Assembly (NCBI RefSeq): GCF_000321225.1 | Contig: NW_004451861.1 | Span: 1-64,000, forward strand | Reading direction: 5' to 3' | Length of the DNA stretch: 64,000 nucleotides | Source: Odobenus rosmarus divergens | Taxonomy: Eukaryota > Chordata > Mammalia > Carnivora > Odobenidae | Part shown: positions 32,890 to 44,720 of the stretch, piece by piece | Numbering within the stretch: position 1 is the stretch's first letter | How the letters are laid out: the number at the start of each line of letters is the position of its first letter | Made by a program: the position numbers and the translations under genes | The notes under the pieces: generated by a model | Seen by the model: only the letters and a program-made list of their open reading frames with translations | Told to the model about the DNA's origin: nothing | Database searches by the model: none

Positions 32890-33251
32890 GTTAAAAAAAA
32901 TTCATAACAAAAATTTGCCTTCTTAACCATTTTTTAAAAAGATTTATTTATTTATCTTAGAGAGAAAGAATGAGCGGGGGGGAGGGGTAGAGGGAGAGAG
33001 AGAATCCTCAAGCCGACTCCCCGCTGAGCACAGAACCTGACACAGGCCTCGATCCTAGGACCCTGAGATCATGACCTCATGACCGGAGCTGAAATCAAAA
33101 GAGTCGGCTGCTTAACCGACTGAGCCACTCAGGCCCCCTAGCTTTTTTAACCATTTTAAGTGCATAGTTCATTAACGTTAGGTATGTTAACATTGCCCTA
33201 CCTCCTGAACCTTCCCTCTTGCAAGACTGAAACTCTGTACCCATTAAACAA
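32890..33251 (-). mobile_element. Old L1 3' UTR (antisense), split by a SINE
   Basis: AAAAATTCATAACAAAAATTTG before the SINE and AACCATTTTAAGTGCATAG after it rejoin into one antisense L1M-type 3' UTR. It is truncated by the younger L1 at 33266. Confidence 0.7.
32936..33140 (-). mobile_element. Can-SINE (minus) nested in old L1
   Basis: It runs from AAAAAGATTTATTTATTTAT to GAGCCACTCAGGCCCCC. The flanks CTTAACCATTTT and TTTAACCATTTT form the target-site duplication. A GACCTCATGACC word is partly duplicated inside. Confidence 0.93.
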
Positions 33252-33265
33252 CAGACTGAACTTTT

Positions 33266-33480
33266 TTTAATTTAATTTTATTATGTTATGTTAATAACCA
33301 TACATTACATCATTAGTTTTTGATGTAGTGTTCCATGATTCATTGTTTTCGTATAACACCCAGTGCTCCATGCAGTATGTGCCCTCCTTAATACCCATCA
33401 CCAGGCTAACCCATCCCCCCACCCCCCTCCCCTCTAGAACCCTCAGTTTGTTTCTCAGAGTCCATAGTCTCTCATGGTTC
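33266..33480 (-). mobile_element. Young 5'-truncated L1 3' end (antisense)
   Basis: This is the 3' end of the same L1 family as at 1-116, read in reverse (TACATTACATCATTAGTTTT and CACCCAGTGCTCCATGCAG). A perfect 14-bp duplication, CAGACTGAACTTTT, flanks it at 33252-33265 and 33481-33494, so this is a complete insertion of only about 215 bases. Confidence 0.95.
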
Positions 33481-33834
33481 CAGACTGAACTTTTAAAAAT
33501 AAAATTTCAAATTTATTATAATTCCTAGAAACAGACTCAGAGATAAAGTGTGGTCTGAGATTTACGAATACAAATAGCAAAGTATATATTGCTTTTTTTT
33601 TTTTTAAATCATCTACATCTATTTGCTCAAGCACTGTTTAAGTGGTAACTTTCTTTCCTAACTAACTTTACTTTTAGGGCAGAAGAGCTTGGGTTCTAGT
33701 CAAAGATTCTCACCAATACAGAAGTTCCTCTTGCTACTCAGGGTCTGTAGCTCTCTGTTGGCTGACTTTTTATGGAACTGGTAGCTGGTATTTATGAACT
33801 TATTTTGTAACTGTATTTTTCCCCTTGACAAAGA

Positions 33835-34060
33835 CAGTATCTAACTTTATTTCAAGTGCTTAATTAATGCCAGACACTGGGCTAAGTGTCTTCACTGTAA
33901 TATTTCATTTAATCTTCACAACAAGCTAAAGAAATAGGTACTATCTTAATTGCTACTTTATGACAAGAAAATAAAGGTGCAGAAAATGCTTCCTGCCAAG
34001 GGTCACATAACCAGCACAGGGCTGAGCCAAATTTGGACGGAATCTGGAGTCTGAGCTCTT
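33835..34060 (-). mobile_element. MIR-family SINE (antisense)
   Basis: AAGTGCTTAATTAATGCCAGAC, TTTAATCTTCACAACAAGC and AAGGGTCACATAACCAGCAC match the antisense MIR layout. Confidence 0.75.
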
Positions 34061-34187
34061 CATCATGAAAGTACAGATTGTCTTTTCTGTACTCCCAGAT
34101 GAGATTTCCAGGTAGAGGCACAGCTCTGACTCTCAACTTGAGGTTTGGCAATCTGGAGATTGCTGGTCCTAAGAAAGAATGGGGATC

Positions 34188-34257
34188 CCTTCTTCTTCTT
34201 TCTTCTTCTTTCTTCTTCTTTCTTTCTTCTTCTTTCTTCTTCTTTCTTCTTCTTTCA
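34188..34257. repeat. (TTC)n/(TTTC)n pyrimidine tract
   Basis: About 70 bases of pure TTCTTCTTTC-type sequence, a mirror-repeat-rich tract of the kind that can form triplex DNA. The poly-Ser, poly-Leu, poly-Phe and, on the other strand, poly-Lys/Glu frames across it are artefacts. Confidence 0.97.
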
Positions 34258-34260
34258 TTA

Positions 34261-35403
34261 CTACCCCATTCAGCCCCACAACCACTTCCTACTACAGGGC
34301 CCCAAACGGGCTGCTCAAACCTTTCCCTCTGCCGCCCCTGCATGGTGCTGCTCGGGTGACTGCTACCCCGCGTCCGGCACCCTGAAGTAGACTCCATCCT
34401 GCCAAGGAAGCTTGGGGGTGTTGCAACGACTGGCCCAGAAATTATTCCGGACACTTTGCCAGGAAAATGAACCCTGGTGCCGGGTTTCCCGAAGTGTATT
34501 CGGCAGAACAAGGAGACTTTATGTGGAAAAAGTGTTCTGAGTCACTTAAATTTGGAACGCTACAAGTTAAGCGAAGTTAATCATAAAGCGAAATGTATTT
34601 TAATGAATCCAGAACATCTCAGACCCTTAAATGGGCCAAGAGACTGCGACTCTTCCAGAGGGCGTAGAACAGGTAGTATTTCTCTATGTACGTGACCTCA
34701 GAACCTCTTTTTCCATGCACATCTCTCTCATGTCTATTGTTCTCAGGAAGACATACGACAAACAGTTCCCCAGGGTGACCCCAAAGGGGATGAAAAATAG
34801 CTTCTTTCATCAATCTGGGCACATTTCTCTTCTTTAAGGTAAAAGTGTTTATTCTAATAGTTTAGTCTAGGTACGGCACTGTAGGGAATGAAAAAAATCT
34901 CTTCTATCCATCTTAGGTTCTCCAGCTGGGGTTCTGTAAATTAGGCTGGCTGAAGACAGATTAACAAGAGAAAGCAAACAGAAGTGAATTTTGTGCATCG
35001 TGTGTAAACATGGGAGCACTCAGCCCTGAGGAACCTAAAGCGGGGTGGGAACCTGGGCTTATATACCGTGGTAGGCTAGACAAAGGAAAAGGGGTCTTGG
35101 CTCCTGAGAGGGGAGACAAGTTATGGTAAGGCAATGAGGAAAAGTATGCTAAACGAGGACGAAAGCTTAGCGACATTTATTATATGGTGCCTCTCCACCG
35201 ATAGGAGCTGTTAAGAAACCTTCTCTTCGCAGGAAAGGAGAGGAAGACGTCTCTACTGATGCAAATTTCCTTTACAAAAGGAAGCTGGTGCCCTGTTTTT
35301 AAAGATGTTCCTTCTTCTGCTGGTTCTCAAAATGATCCATCTGCCAAAGATGCAATGTTTTGGGGTGGTAGATCCTGGTGACTTCCAGTACTTTCCAGTT
35401 TCC
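34261..35403. other. No recognisable gene
   Basis: The segment at 34300-34520 has some CpGs, but no frame with a recognisable domain. The 200-codon minus frame at 33909-34511 runs through the MIR and the pyrimidine tract. Confidence 0.4.
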
Positions 35404-35421
35404 AAACCTACGCCAATTTTA

Positions 35422-35448
35422 TTTTTTTTAATTTTTATTTTTTTAATA
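35422..35448 (-). mobile_element. Tail-only retroposon insertion
   Basis: A 27-base T-rich segment (TTTTTTTTAATTTTTATTTT and so on) is bounded by a near-perfect 18-bp direct repeat, AAACCTACGCCAATTTTA (35404-35421) and AAACCTATGCCAATTTTA (35449-35466). It reads as an insertion that copied little more than the poly(A) tail. Confidence 0.75.
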
Positions 35449-35466
35449 AAACCTATGCCAATTTTA

Positions 35467-36865
35467 AACCAGCCATTTTCACCATGAAGTAAAACTGGAT
35501 GAGGTTCTAAGCTGAAGCTTAAACTGGCCTCATCCATAGTCAGGGACGTAAAATCTGGAATCTGGAATCTGTTCACTTGCAGATGATGATAACAGAACCT
35601 ACAGGTCCACTCACACAGATGTTATTACTCCATACAAGATAAAGTTACTCAATTACTTAGGAATTCCTGGGTACTTAAGCAAACATAAAGTATCTATTAG
35701 CTCTATTTATACCCTGTTACTGCACCTGCTGCGGAGAGTTTTATGGATACTCCCAGGAATTAGTGGGGGCGGAGGGGAGGAAACATTTTCTATCCCCCAG
35801 GAAGCGAAAACCACAATAGAAACAATTTAAATGTTTCCTCTTATCCAAAGAACGTCCCATGTAGTACTGTAGAAAATAAGTAGGACAATATTGTCAGTTT
35901 GGGAAGTGAGAGGGAGAGAAATGACAAAAATTGGGGAGTAGAAGAGACACTGTGCTTCATACCAGAGATGCCGAGATTCAGAATCATGGGATGTTAGACA
36001 GTTGTAAAGATTACTCAGTGCAACCTTTCATCTTGCAGATAAGGAAGCTGAGCCATAGAGAAGGAGCATGTACATGGATACCGGTTGATTTGGTAGAGCC
36101 AGAAGGAAGGAGAACTGCCACATTTCCAGCTCATTCTCTGTTAAGCTCTGGCCACTGGATGCACCCTGCAGCCTCATCCTGCCTTGTTAATGTGGGTCAG
36201 GTCCAAATCCACGTGTTGGTCAGAAATGCTTCTACTTGTACTAACAGCCTTTCACTCCTGAGCTTTGAGAGCCAATTTCTATGGTACCTGCTGGCCCTGG
36301 CGGCTCACCTTTCTTCAAGCCTTTGGTGGTACAATGTAAAGGCATCAGAATCGCTTCACAACAGGAGACAGTCCGGTTTGCAATTCCTTTCCTAAGCTGA
36401 GTTAATGGCTAAGCTCCTGTGGGATATGGAACAACTGAAATCCTATTATTTAGTGATCAGAAATGGCCCTAGTCCTAGTTTCTCATTTCCTTTGAAGGAG
36501 CCAACATGCTTTTCCTCTTTCTTCGTTTTTATATAATACAAACTATAGGGATTGTTTTATGTTGGCGAGATCTTTTATAGGCAAAAAAAAAAAGATTTTT
36601 TTAGATAGAAAATATTTGCAGCTGTTTAAAACGCAAGCAAATTTGAATGAGAGCCTTGTGCCGCTTTGCAAACTACTTAAAATAGATGAGCTAAAAAGAC
36701 ATAATGGAAAGAGTGAGCTTGTAACAGATCAGGGACTTTTGAATTTCATGTATCAGGTTAGGAAATGGATCAATCAATCAATATAAAACTACACACATAA
36801 AAACCAGAAAGGTAGTGCATATGGCTTATTATCTGAGTAACAGTAAGTCACAAAATAGTATCACA
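35467..36865. other. No recognisable gene; MIR-like remnant near 36000-36060
   Basis: ATCTTGCAGATAAGGAAGCTGAG is a MIR-like antisense core. The 154-codon frame at 35931-36395 crosses it and has no domain. Confidence 0.4.
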
Positions 36866-36879
36866 CAATATCAAAATGA

Positions 36880-37070
36880 AAGGCATTTTTTTTAAATCAG
36901 CTTTATTCACTGAGGTATGGTTACAAACAATAAAATTCATGTATTTAATAAAGTTTGATGACCTTTGACAAATACATACATTTGTGTAACCATTGTATCC
37001 GCCATGACAGTCAAGAGATGAAACATTTTCATCAGCCAATAGGTTCTCTCATGTTCCTCTAAGAATAAGT
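36880..37070 (-). mobile_element. Old L1 3' UTR (antisense)
   Basis: CTTTATTCACTGAGGTATGG, ACAATAAAATTCATGTATTT and TTGTGTAACCATTGTATCC match the antisense L1M-type 3' UTR. Confidence 0.75.
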
Positions 37071-39530
37071 TGCAGACATAATGATCTTTTATTTCCTAAA
37101 TATTTGTTTATGTTTCCTAAAAACATGGATTCTCCTGCTTGACCATGGGACAAGGATCAAAATCAGGAAATTAACACTGAAACGATATTATTATCTTACC
37201 TATAAGACCTTATTAAGACTTTGTCAGTTGTCCCCACGATGTCTTATTTTATAGCAAAACAATCCAAAATTTGAATTCAGACATCTTGTCTCTTCCATCT
37301 CATGGGATCTGGGACATTTCCCCGAGCCTTTCTTTCTCATGAGATTGGTATTTTTGAAGAGTACAGGTCAGTTATTCTGCAGACTGTTCCCCCACTCATG
37401 TTCCTCACGACTAGATTCAGATTTTGCACTCTGGGCAGGAATACCACAGGAGCGATGCCGGGTTCTCAGAGTAGCCTAGCAGGAGACACGTGCTGTTGAT
37501 TAGTCCCATTGCTGCAAGCTTATCTTCGGTCATTTGCTTAAGGTGGTGTCCACCACAGTTTTCCACTGTAAAGTAACTGGTTTGCCCTTCCCAATGAAAG
37601 AGTATTTGGGGGGAATATTCCTTGAGATCTACCATATGACTCAGCAACTATACTCATGAACATTCCTCTCCAAAAACGGTAAAATCTCGACTGACCAGAG
37701 TCAATAAAATGGAAGTTGTTCCTTGCTAGACTGTTGGTTGCTCCCTACAACCTGGGGAAAAGAGAGGATTTAAACAATGTTTTAAGGCTGGCATCCAGAA
37801 TTTATCCCTCTAAAAGGATATTCTAGGGTCTACCTGAGGTTCTGAGGGCTGGTCTTGAACGCTGACATCTACCGTAGCTGGCCATTAGCATGGATGTTTT
37901 GATACTTCAGTCTTCAAGGGTTAACTCAGCTATGATGATTCTTTGTGCTTAGAAAATCAGGAAAGCTTATATATTTTAGTAAGAGTTAAAAAAAAAAGTG
38001 TTGAAAAAAAGTCCCATTTCCTATTTAAACTTGAATAAAAACTTTCAGATTAATCAAAATTCTCTAGTGTATAAGGAGGTCCTGTTCCATCTTTGACAAA
38101 TACATTCCTAATACATAGTACTTATTCCATATTTGATTTTTTATGCTTTTCTACATATATGTGAGACTGTATTAATGGACCATTTGATTTTTACCACAAT
38201 AATTTCTCTTGTCATTTAACCTTTGGGGTTAACTGTTTTTAAATGAACATTCCTGGCATCAAATCATGTGGTAATTAATGGGCAGGAATTATGTTAAGTC
38301 TCTAAAATCATCTTCCAGAATATTTATTTATTTTATTGTTTCTTTAGAAGAAGTGTGGGAAAATGTGCTACACATATTTCTCAAAGCAAACGCCTGGATT
38401 CTAAATGCTTACTCATCGCTGGGAAAGTTTTCACAGCTTTACATTTACAGAAGTGCTGGGCCCTCCAGTTCCAGAGAGTCTTCATTTTATGTTTTGTTAA
38501 ATAGGAAATGAAGACTTGAGAGGATATACGTCTGAGCATGAAGTCTGACTGAGAGTTTGTAGCTTTCTGTTCATTGACATCCACTGACAGATTAGTAGAA
38601 GGAGAGCAAAACTTTCTTCCTCAAACAAAATCAGATGTGGAGAACAGAGAAGCAGCAGTGAATTGGGGTGTGTCTGGATGCTTATTTGGCATTCTCATCC
38701 TTCATGCCCTTCCTTAACTCCCACATTGGCTATGAATTGCTCTCTCATTGGCACTTCCCCAGGCCTTGACCAACCCACCATTGTCCTGTGGTATGCTTAG
38801 GCCCCACTAAACCAAGGACTCTAGTTCTTATTTGTATCCAGGACACCTAGATAAGTTCCTGAGACATGTCAGGCAGTTGAATGGACAACTGAATGCTTCA
38901 GAGGTTTGATTAATATCACATAACATTTTATAGGCAGAAAGAGACTTAAAATAATTTAGCACAGTGCAACTTTTTATGGAAGACGAAAGCAACTCCTTGT
39001 ATTTAAGTGACTTGCCAACTATTTAGAAGATAAAATAGGACTGGAACTCATCTGGTACTTTTTCCAATGCAGTATGCATACATAAATTTGATTCTTACAG
39101 GATTGGACAAAAACAAATTAGAGAGAATGTAGAGACTTCTCTCCCCATATTCTTTACTTAATGTTGATATAGCTGAGGTCCCTGGAAATTCACCTTTTGA
39201 GACTAACAGCCTTGAAGGTCAGAATGAATGACTGTGACAGAAAACTTCTGTCAACCTTCATGTCCCAGCAGCGATCCCCAGAGGGTCATCCCCAACGGAA
39301 CCTGCTCCATTTAAATGACATTTTCCATTTTAGAATCAAGTGCATAGATGAAACTCTGGTCATATTATTTCTGAATCTTTGTTCTCAATAGTCCCTCCAC
39401 TTGGAATGCATTCTACCTATCGAAAACTTTCTGAGACATGGAGTGATCTGTAAACTCTTATAAATGTTGAGTAAATAAGAAAGTTGCAGAAGGATGAGCA
39501 TAGTATATAACAACACTCATGTAACTTTTT
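37071..39530. other. No recognisable gene; MIR-like remnant near 38930-39065
   Basis: I find no exon-like frame or RNA gene. TTTAAGTGACTTGCCAACTA near 39002 resembles antisense MIR. Confidence 0.4.
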
Positions 39531-39539
39531 TCTCTACTT

Positions 39540-40665
39540 TTAGTTACATACAATAAAATGTACTCTCTTTGGTGTACAGTACTGTGAGTTTTGACAAATT
39601 CAGAGAGTTATGTTACTACCACCACAATCAAGGTACAGCACAGTTTCATCACACACACCCCTAAATTTGCTTCTGCTACCTCTCGGTAGTCAGCCATCAC
39701 TCTACTCCCCCAAGCCCGTCCACACTCTGACGAGCACTGATCTACAGGCTGTCATTATAGCCTTCTCCAGAATGTCCTATCAATGGAATCATAGAGAATG
39801 CAACCTTTTGAGACTGGCTTTCTTCACTCAACATAATGCCCTTGAGATGAACCAAGTCGTTGCTCATACCCAGTTATTTTTTTCATTATTAGGTAAGTCT
39901 TCCACCGCGTGGACAGACCTTGTTTTGTTTATCCATTTCCAAGTTGAGAGCCATTTAGGTTTATTTTCAGTGTTTGACACTTGTAAGTAAAGCTGCTGTT
40001 AAACACTGCACACAAGTTTTTGTGTGAACATGGATTTTCATTTCATTTAGGCAACAACCCAGAAATAGGACTACTGGGCCATATAGTAAGTACATATTTA
40101 ACTTTATGAGAAACTGTCAAGCAGTTTTTCTGTAGGAGAGTTCCAGTTGTGCTACATCCTTGCCAGTACCTGGCATTGTCAGGTGTTTCATTTTTTAGTC
40201 ATTTTAATAGCTATAGTTATATTTCATTGTGGCTTAATTAGATTTTTTCTAATTACTAATAATTTGAACATCTTTTCAAGTGATTATCTGCCATTAGGGT
40301 ATCTTCTCTGGTGAAGCATTTGCTCAAATCTTTTGCCCATTAAAAAAACTGGATTGTTCTCTTATTGTTGAATTTTGAGAGTTCTTTATATAATCTATAT
40401 AAAAATCCTTTGTCAGAGATGCAATCTGCAAATACTTTCTCCTTTTCTTTTTACATTCTTTTAAAGATACCTTCTGCAGAGCAAAAACTTTTAACGATGA
40501 CGAAGCCTAATTAACCATTTTTTCTTCTATGGATCATTGCTATTTGCATCACGCCTAAGAATACTTTGACTAACCTATGTTGTCCTCAAAAAGTTTTATA
40601 GCATTATATGTTACATTTAGCTATGATCCATTTTGGATTTGATTTTGTATTAAGATGTGACATGT
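39540..40665 (-). mobile_element. Old L1 3' region (antisense)
   Basis: A continuous match in order to the antisense L1 3' end: GTACAGTACTGTGAGTTTTG, GGACTACTGGGCCATATAG, TTTTGCCCATTAAAAAAACTG, TCCTTTGTCAGAGATGCAAT and GAGCAAAAACTTTTAACGATG. The frame at 39610-39990 is inside it. Confidence 0.85.
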
Positions 40666-42781
40666 AAATTTTTAAACCACAAAAGTACTGCTAGATAAAC
40701 ATAAAATAAATGTGACAGATACACAGGGTAGGAGAGAAGACCATGGAATTGGGTAGAATTTACGAAGAAGTGTTCAACATGAACCATAACATTTTATTTC
40801 CTTAAAAATCATGAATCTTAGAGTTATGGGTATATGTAATTTTCCCTAGCCTGAGTACAACTATAAAGGCTGGACATTACATAGAAAACAAATGTAAGAC
40901 TCTGAAAGGTGAAGAGAGGAAGGCAGACTGGCTAGGGACCTCAGGTCTCCAGGAATGAAATGGTGCTAAGTTCCCTGGGTTTTCTTTCTTTCTGCCTCTT
41001 TCTGTTTCATATATATTCCAGAGAGATCCACAATTATATTTGGGGACCTCAACACTCTGCTTAACAATTGATAGAACAACTAAATAGAAAATCAGCAATG
41101 GTATAGAATTCAACACAAATAACTGACAGGACCTCACTGATATTTATAGAACCCTCCATGTGATGACATCAGAATACACATTCTTTCCAAGTACCAGTGG
41201 AACATATACCAAAATACATCATATCCTGAGCCACAAAAGAGAGCTCAAAACATTTTAAGAACTGAAATCATACAGTGTGTTTTCCAACCACAGTGGAATC
41301 TAACTAGAAATCAAACATGGAAAGATAACATGAAAATCTCTAAACACTTGAAAACTAAACAACACTACAAAATGATCCGAAGAGTCTGTCTCAAAGGAAA
41401 TAAAAAGTTACATTGGCCTTAATAAAAATAGAAATAATACCACATATGGAAATTTGTCCCCACGAAGATTATATGATTTTCTATGTAGAAAATCCCAAGG
41501 GAAAAACAAATCGATAATCAATCAATTAATCAATCTCCCAGAACTAGCAAGTGTGTTTAGCAAGGACATAGGATACAAGATAAACTTACAACAATTAATT
41601 GTATTTCTATATACTAACAATGAACATGTAGACACTGATTAAAAATATAATACCATTTTACAATTGCTTTAAAAAATGAATTACTTAGGTGTAAATTTAA
41701 CGAAACATGTATAGGACTTGTATGTAGAAAATATACACAATGCTGATGAAAGAAATCAGAGATCTACTTCTTTGAGAGACACACTGTGTGCATGGATTGA
41801 ATACTCAACATCATGCTGATGTCGATTATCCCCAAATTTATATACAGTGTTAAGATAATTCCTATCAAAATCCCAGCAAGAATTTTTGTAGATATAGGCA
41901 CGGTTATCCTAAGATGTATATGGAAAGGGAAGGAAACGGAATAGATAAAACAATTTTGAAAAAGAAGAATAAAGTGGGAGGAAGTAGCTGACCCTAATTT
42001 TAAGATGTATTATGTAGCTCCAGGAATCATGATTGTGTGGTATGGGTGGAAGAGTACATTACAGATCAGTGGAACAGAATAAAGAACCCAGAAGTAGGCC
42101 CACACGAATATGCCCAATTAAGGTTTGACAAGAGTGCAAACCACTTTAATGGAGGAGGAAATGTAGGCTTAATGGTGCTGGAGCACTGGAACATCCACAG
42201 GCAAAACTCTGAACCCCAACCTAAGTCTCAAAGCTTCTAAAAAATTAACCCAAGGTGGATCACGGACCTAGTGTAAAATATAAAGCTATAAAACTTTTTG
42301 AAGAAAACAGAGGAGAAACACTTCAGGATCTAGAGCTAGGCAAAGCACAACAAAAACACAATCCCTGAAACAAAAGCACAATCCCCGGAAAGAAAATAAT
42401 TAATAAACTGGACTGCATAAAATTAAAAATTCCTTCTTCGCTGAAGACCCTGTTGAGAAAAAAGAAAAGCCACAGAGTGGGAGAAAATCTTTGCAAACCA
42501 CATACCTGACAAAGAACTAGTATGTAGAATATACAAAGAGCCCTCAAAACTCAACAGTAGAACAATCAATGATCCAATGAAAGAATGTGCAAATGACAGG
42601 AAAGGATATTTCACAGAAGAGGATATACAGATGGCAAATAAGCATATAAAAAGATACTCAACATCATCAGTCATTAGTGCAAGGCAAAACAAAACCACAA
42701 GGAGATACCAGTAAATACCTACTAGAAGAGCTAAACTAAAAACTACTGAGAACACAAGATGCTGGCAAGGATTCAGAGTAA

Positions 42782-42972
42782 TGGGGCGCCTGGGGGGCTC
42801 AGTCGGTTAAGCGTCTGCCATCGGCTCAGGTCATGATCCTGGAGTCCCAGGATCGAGCTCCACATCTAGCTCCCTGCTCAGCGGGGAGTCTGCTTCTCCC
42901 TCTCCCTCTGCATCTCCCCCTGCTCCTTCTCTCTCTCTCTCAAATGAATAAATAAAATCTTAAAAAAAAAAA
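42782..42972 (+). mobile_element. Can-SINE nested in L1
   Basis: Full length. The target-site duplication is AAGGATTCAGAGTAA (42767-42781) against AAGGATGTAGAGTAA (42973-42987). Confidence 0.97.
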
Positions 42973-43078
42973 AAGGATGTAGAGTAACTTCATCGCTCAT
43001 CAAACTACTGATTGAAATCTCATATGGGACAGTCTTTCTGGGAAAGAGTTTGGCAGTATCTTAAAAAAGTAAACATGC

Positions 43079-43293
43079 TGCGATGCCTGGGTGGCTTAGT
43101 TGGTTAAGCATCTGACTCTTGATTTCAGTTCAGGTCATGATCTCAGGGTCCTGGTATATATCCCTGCATCGTGCTCTGTGCTCAGAGCAGAATCTGCTTG
43201 AGATTCTCTCTCTCTCCCTCTGCCCCTTACCCCTCCCCCTGCTTGTGCTCTCTCGCTCTCTCTAAATAAATAAATAAATAAGATCTTAAAAAA
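43079..43293 (+). mobile_element. Can-SINE nested in L1 (older subfamily)
   Basis: The head (GATGCCTGGGTGGCTTAG) and the body (CTCAGAGCAGAATCTGCTTG) belong to an older Can-SINE type. Flanking GTAAACATGC and TTAAACATGC words mark the target site. Confidence 0.95.
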
Positions 43294-43930
43294 AAATTAA
43301 ACATGCAATGACTACAACCCAGTGATCATACTCCTGGGTCTTCATCCCAAAGAAATAAAGACTTATGTTCACACAAAATCCTGTATGTGAAAGATGGAAG
43401 CACTAATAACGTTTATTAATAACAGCCCCAAACTGGAAACAGTCCAGATGTCCTTCAATGGTTGAAGGGCTACATAAGCTGTGTACCATGGAAGATTATT
43501 CAGCAACAACAGAAAAAGAACCCACTAGCACACAGAACAGCTTGGATGAATCTCCAGGAAGTTAAGCTGACTGAAAAAGCAAATCCCCAAAGGTTACATA
43601 TTGTCTGCTTCCATTTCTATGACATTGGTGACATGATGAAAGTATGGAGATGGAGAACAGATGAATGGGTTCCAGGTGTTAAGGAGAGGTCAGAGTGGGA
43701 AAGATGGTTAGTGTGGTTATAATGCGCACCATCAGGGATCCTTGGAGAAATGGAAATGTTCCATATCTTGACTGTATCAATGTCAGTATCTTAGCTGCGA
43801 TATTGTAGGATAGTTTTGCAAGATATTATGGGGTGAAACTGGGTAAAGCTCACAAGGGAGACTTGTCTTATTTCTTATAACTGCATGGGAATCTACAAAG
43901 CTCAAGATAAAATGTTTAATTAGAAAAGTG

Positions 43931-44455
43931 AATTTGAAGCAAAAATGGCAACGTTAGTATTTATAAAAATAGTACATGAGTGCTTATTACATAATTTTCT
44001 GTATTTTTTTATGTTGGAAGTTCCTTTATTTGAAAAAACAAAAAGTGCGTTGAGACTCAGTCACAGGTCACCCGTACTCAAGGCTGCTGTCAGTTAGAAT
44101 TATAGGAATTGCTCTTTCTCCATGACTCTGTGGGGATAGAATCAGAATGGGAGCATCTCACGTCTAGCACAGTCTATCCATCTTTCTATATACCTCCTCT
44201 CATACCGCTGCATTGAGTCCAGTGCCTTGAATACAACTGTTATTCTTACTGGTACTGTTAATATGATACATTTACCTGGGTTCTAGGGTTCTCTATCAAA
44301 AGGAAAGAAAAAAAAAAACCCACACAGTTTGAGCCTTCATTCCGTAAAGAAAACAAAACAAAACAGGCCAAAACAAACACAATAGAAGTATAGAAATTAA
44401 AGGAAATCATAGGTATTCCAAAGTACTCACAGTGTGCTTTTTTTTTAAAGCAGTT
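43931..44455. other. No recognisable feature
   Basis: AT-rich, with a short A-run at about 44310-44319. I see no gene. Confidence 0.4.
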
Positions 44456-44459
44456 TCTT

Positions 44460-44720
44460 TACCCAAGAGGACAAAACACGGTTTGTGGAGTGGAAATTCT
44501 GTTTTTGTTCCTTTGAGGCTGGCTTCTCTCTCTTTGTATCATTCTGAATGCCTTCGGCATCAAGTAGCAGATGCTGAACTTAACCAGCTTAAACGGTGAG
44601 ACCCTGTCTTGGTTCGCAGGCCTGGAGAGTCGGTATGGTGTGGTCAAGGTGGCTGAATCTATAGGCGTAGTCCCAGTTCCCCAGGCTCTGCCACCCTTGT
44701 GGGCTAACATTGAGAAGTTC
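44460..44720. repeat. Repeat-like segment, family uncertain
   Basis: ATCAAGTAGCAGATGCTGAAC and TTAACCAGCTTAAACGG resemble a dispersed ancient repeat. The frame at 44459-44710 is inside it. Confidence 0.35.

Larger units (their letters stand above)
41025..43930 (+). mobile_element. Old L1 (sense), ORF2 part and 3' UTR, internally deleted and split by two SINEs
   Basis: Words of L1 ORF2 appear in sense order: GGGGACCTCAACACTCTGCT, CAACAATTGATAGAACAAC, CACAGTGGAATCTAACTAG, then a jump near 41455 to CTATGTAGAAAATCCCAAGG, and on to AACTGGACTGCATAAAATTA and TGGAAACAGTCCAGATGTCC, followed by the 3' UTR up to about 43925. The jump skips most of the reverse-transcriptase coding part. Many stops and frameshifts show it is dead; the open frames at 41454-41642 and 42037-42240 are short ORF2 remnants. 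SINEs lie at 42782 and 43079. Confidence 0.88.

Noticed and set aside
33909..34511. 200-codon minus-strand open frame with Lys/Glu-rich middle
   Set aside because: It runs through a MIR and a TTC microsatellite; the charged middle is the microsatellite.
35931..36395. 154-codon plus-strand open frame
   Set aside because: It crosses a MIR-like remnant and shows no recognisable domain, signal or splice structure.
42037..42240. Open frame in the L1 region
   Set aside because: A short remnant of decayed L1 ORF2 with no intact domain; not a gene.
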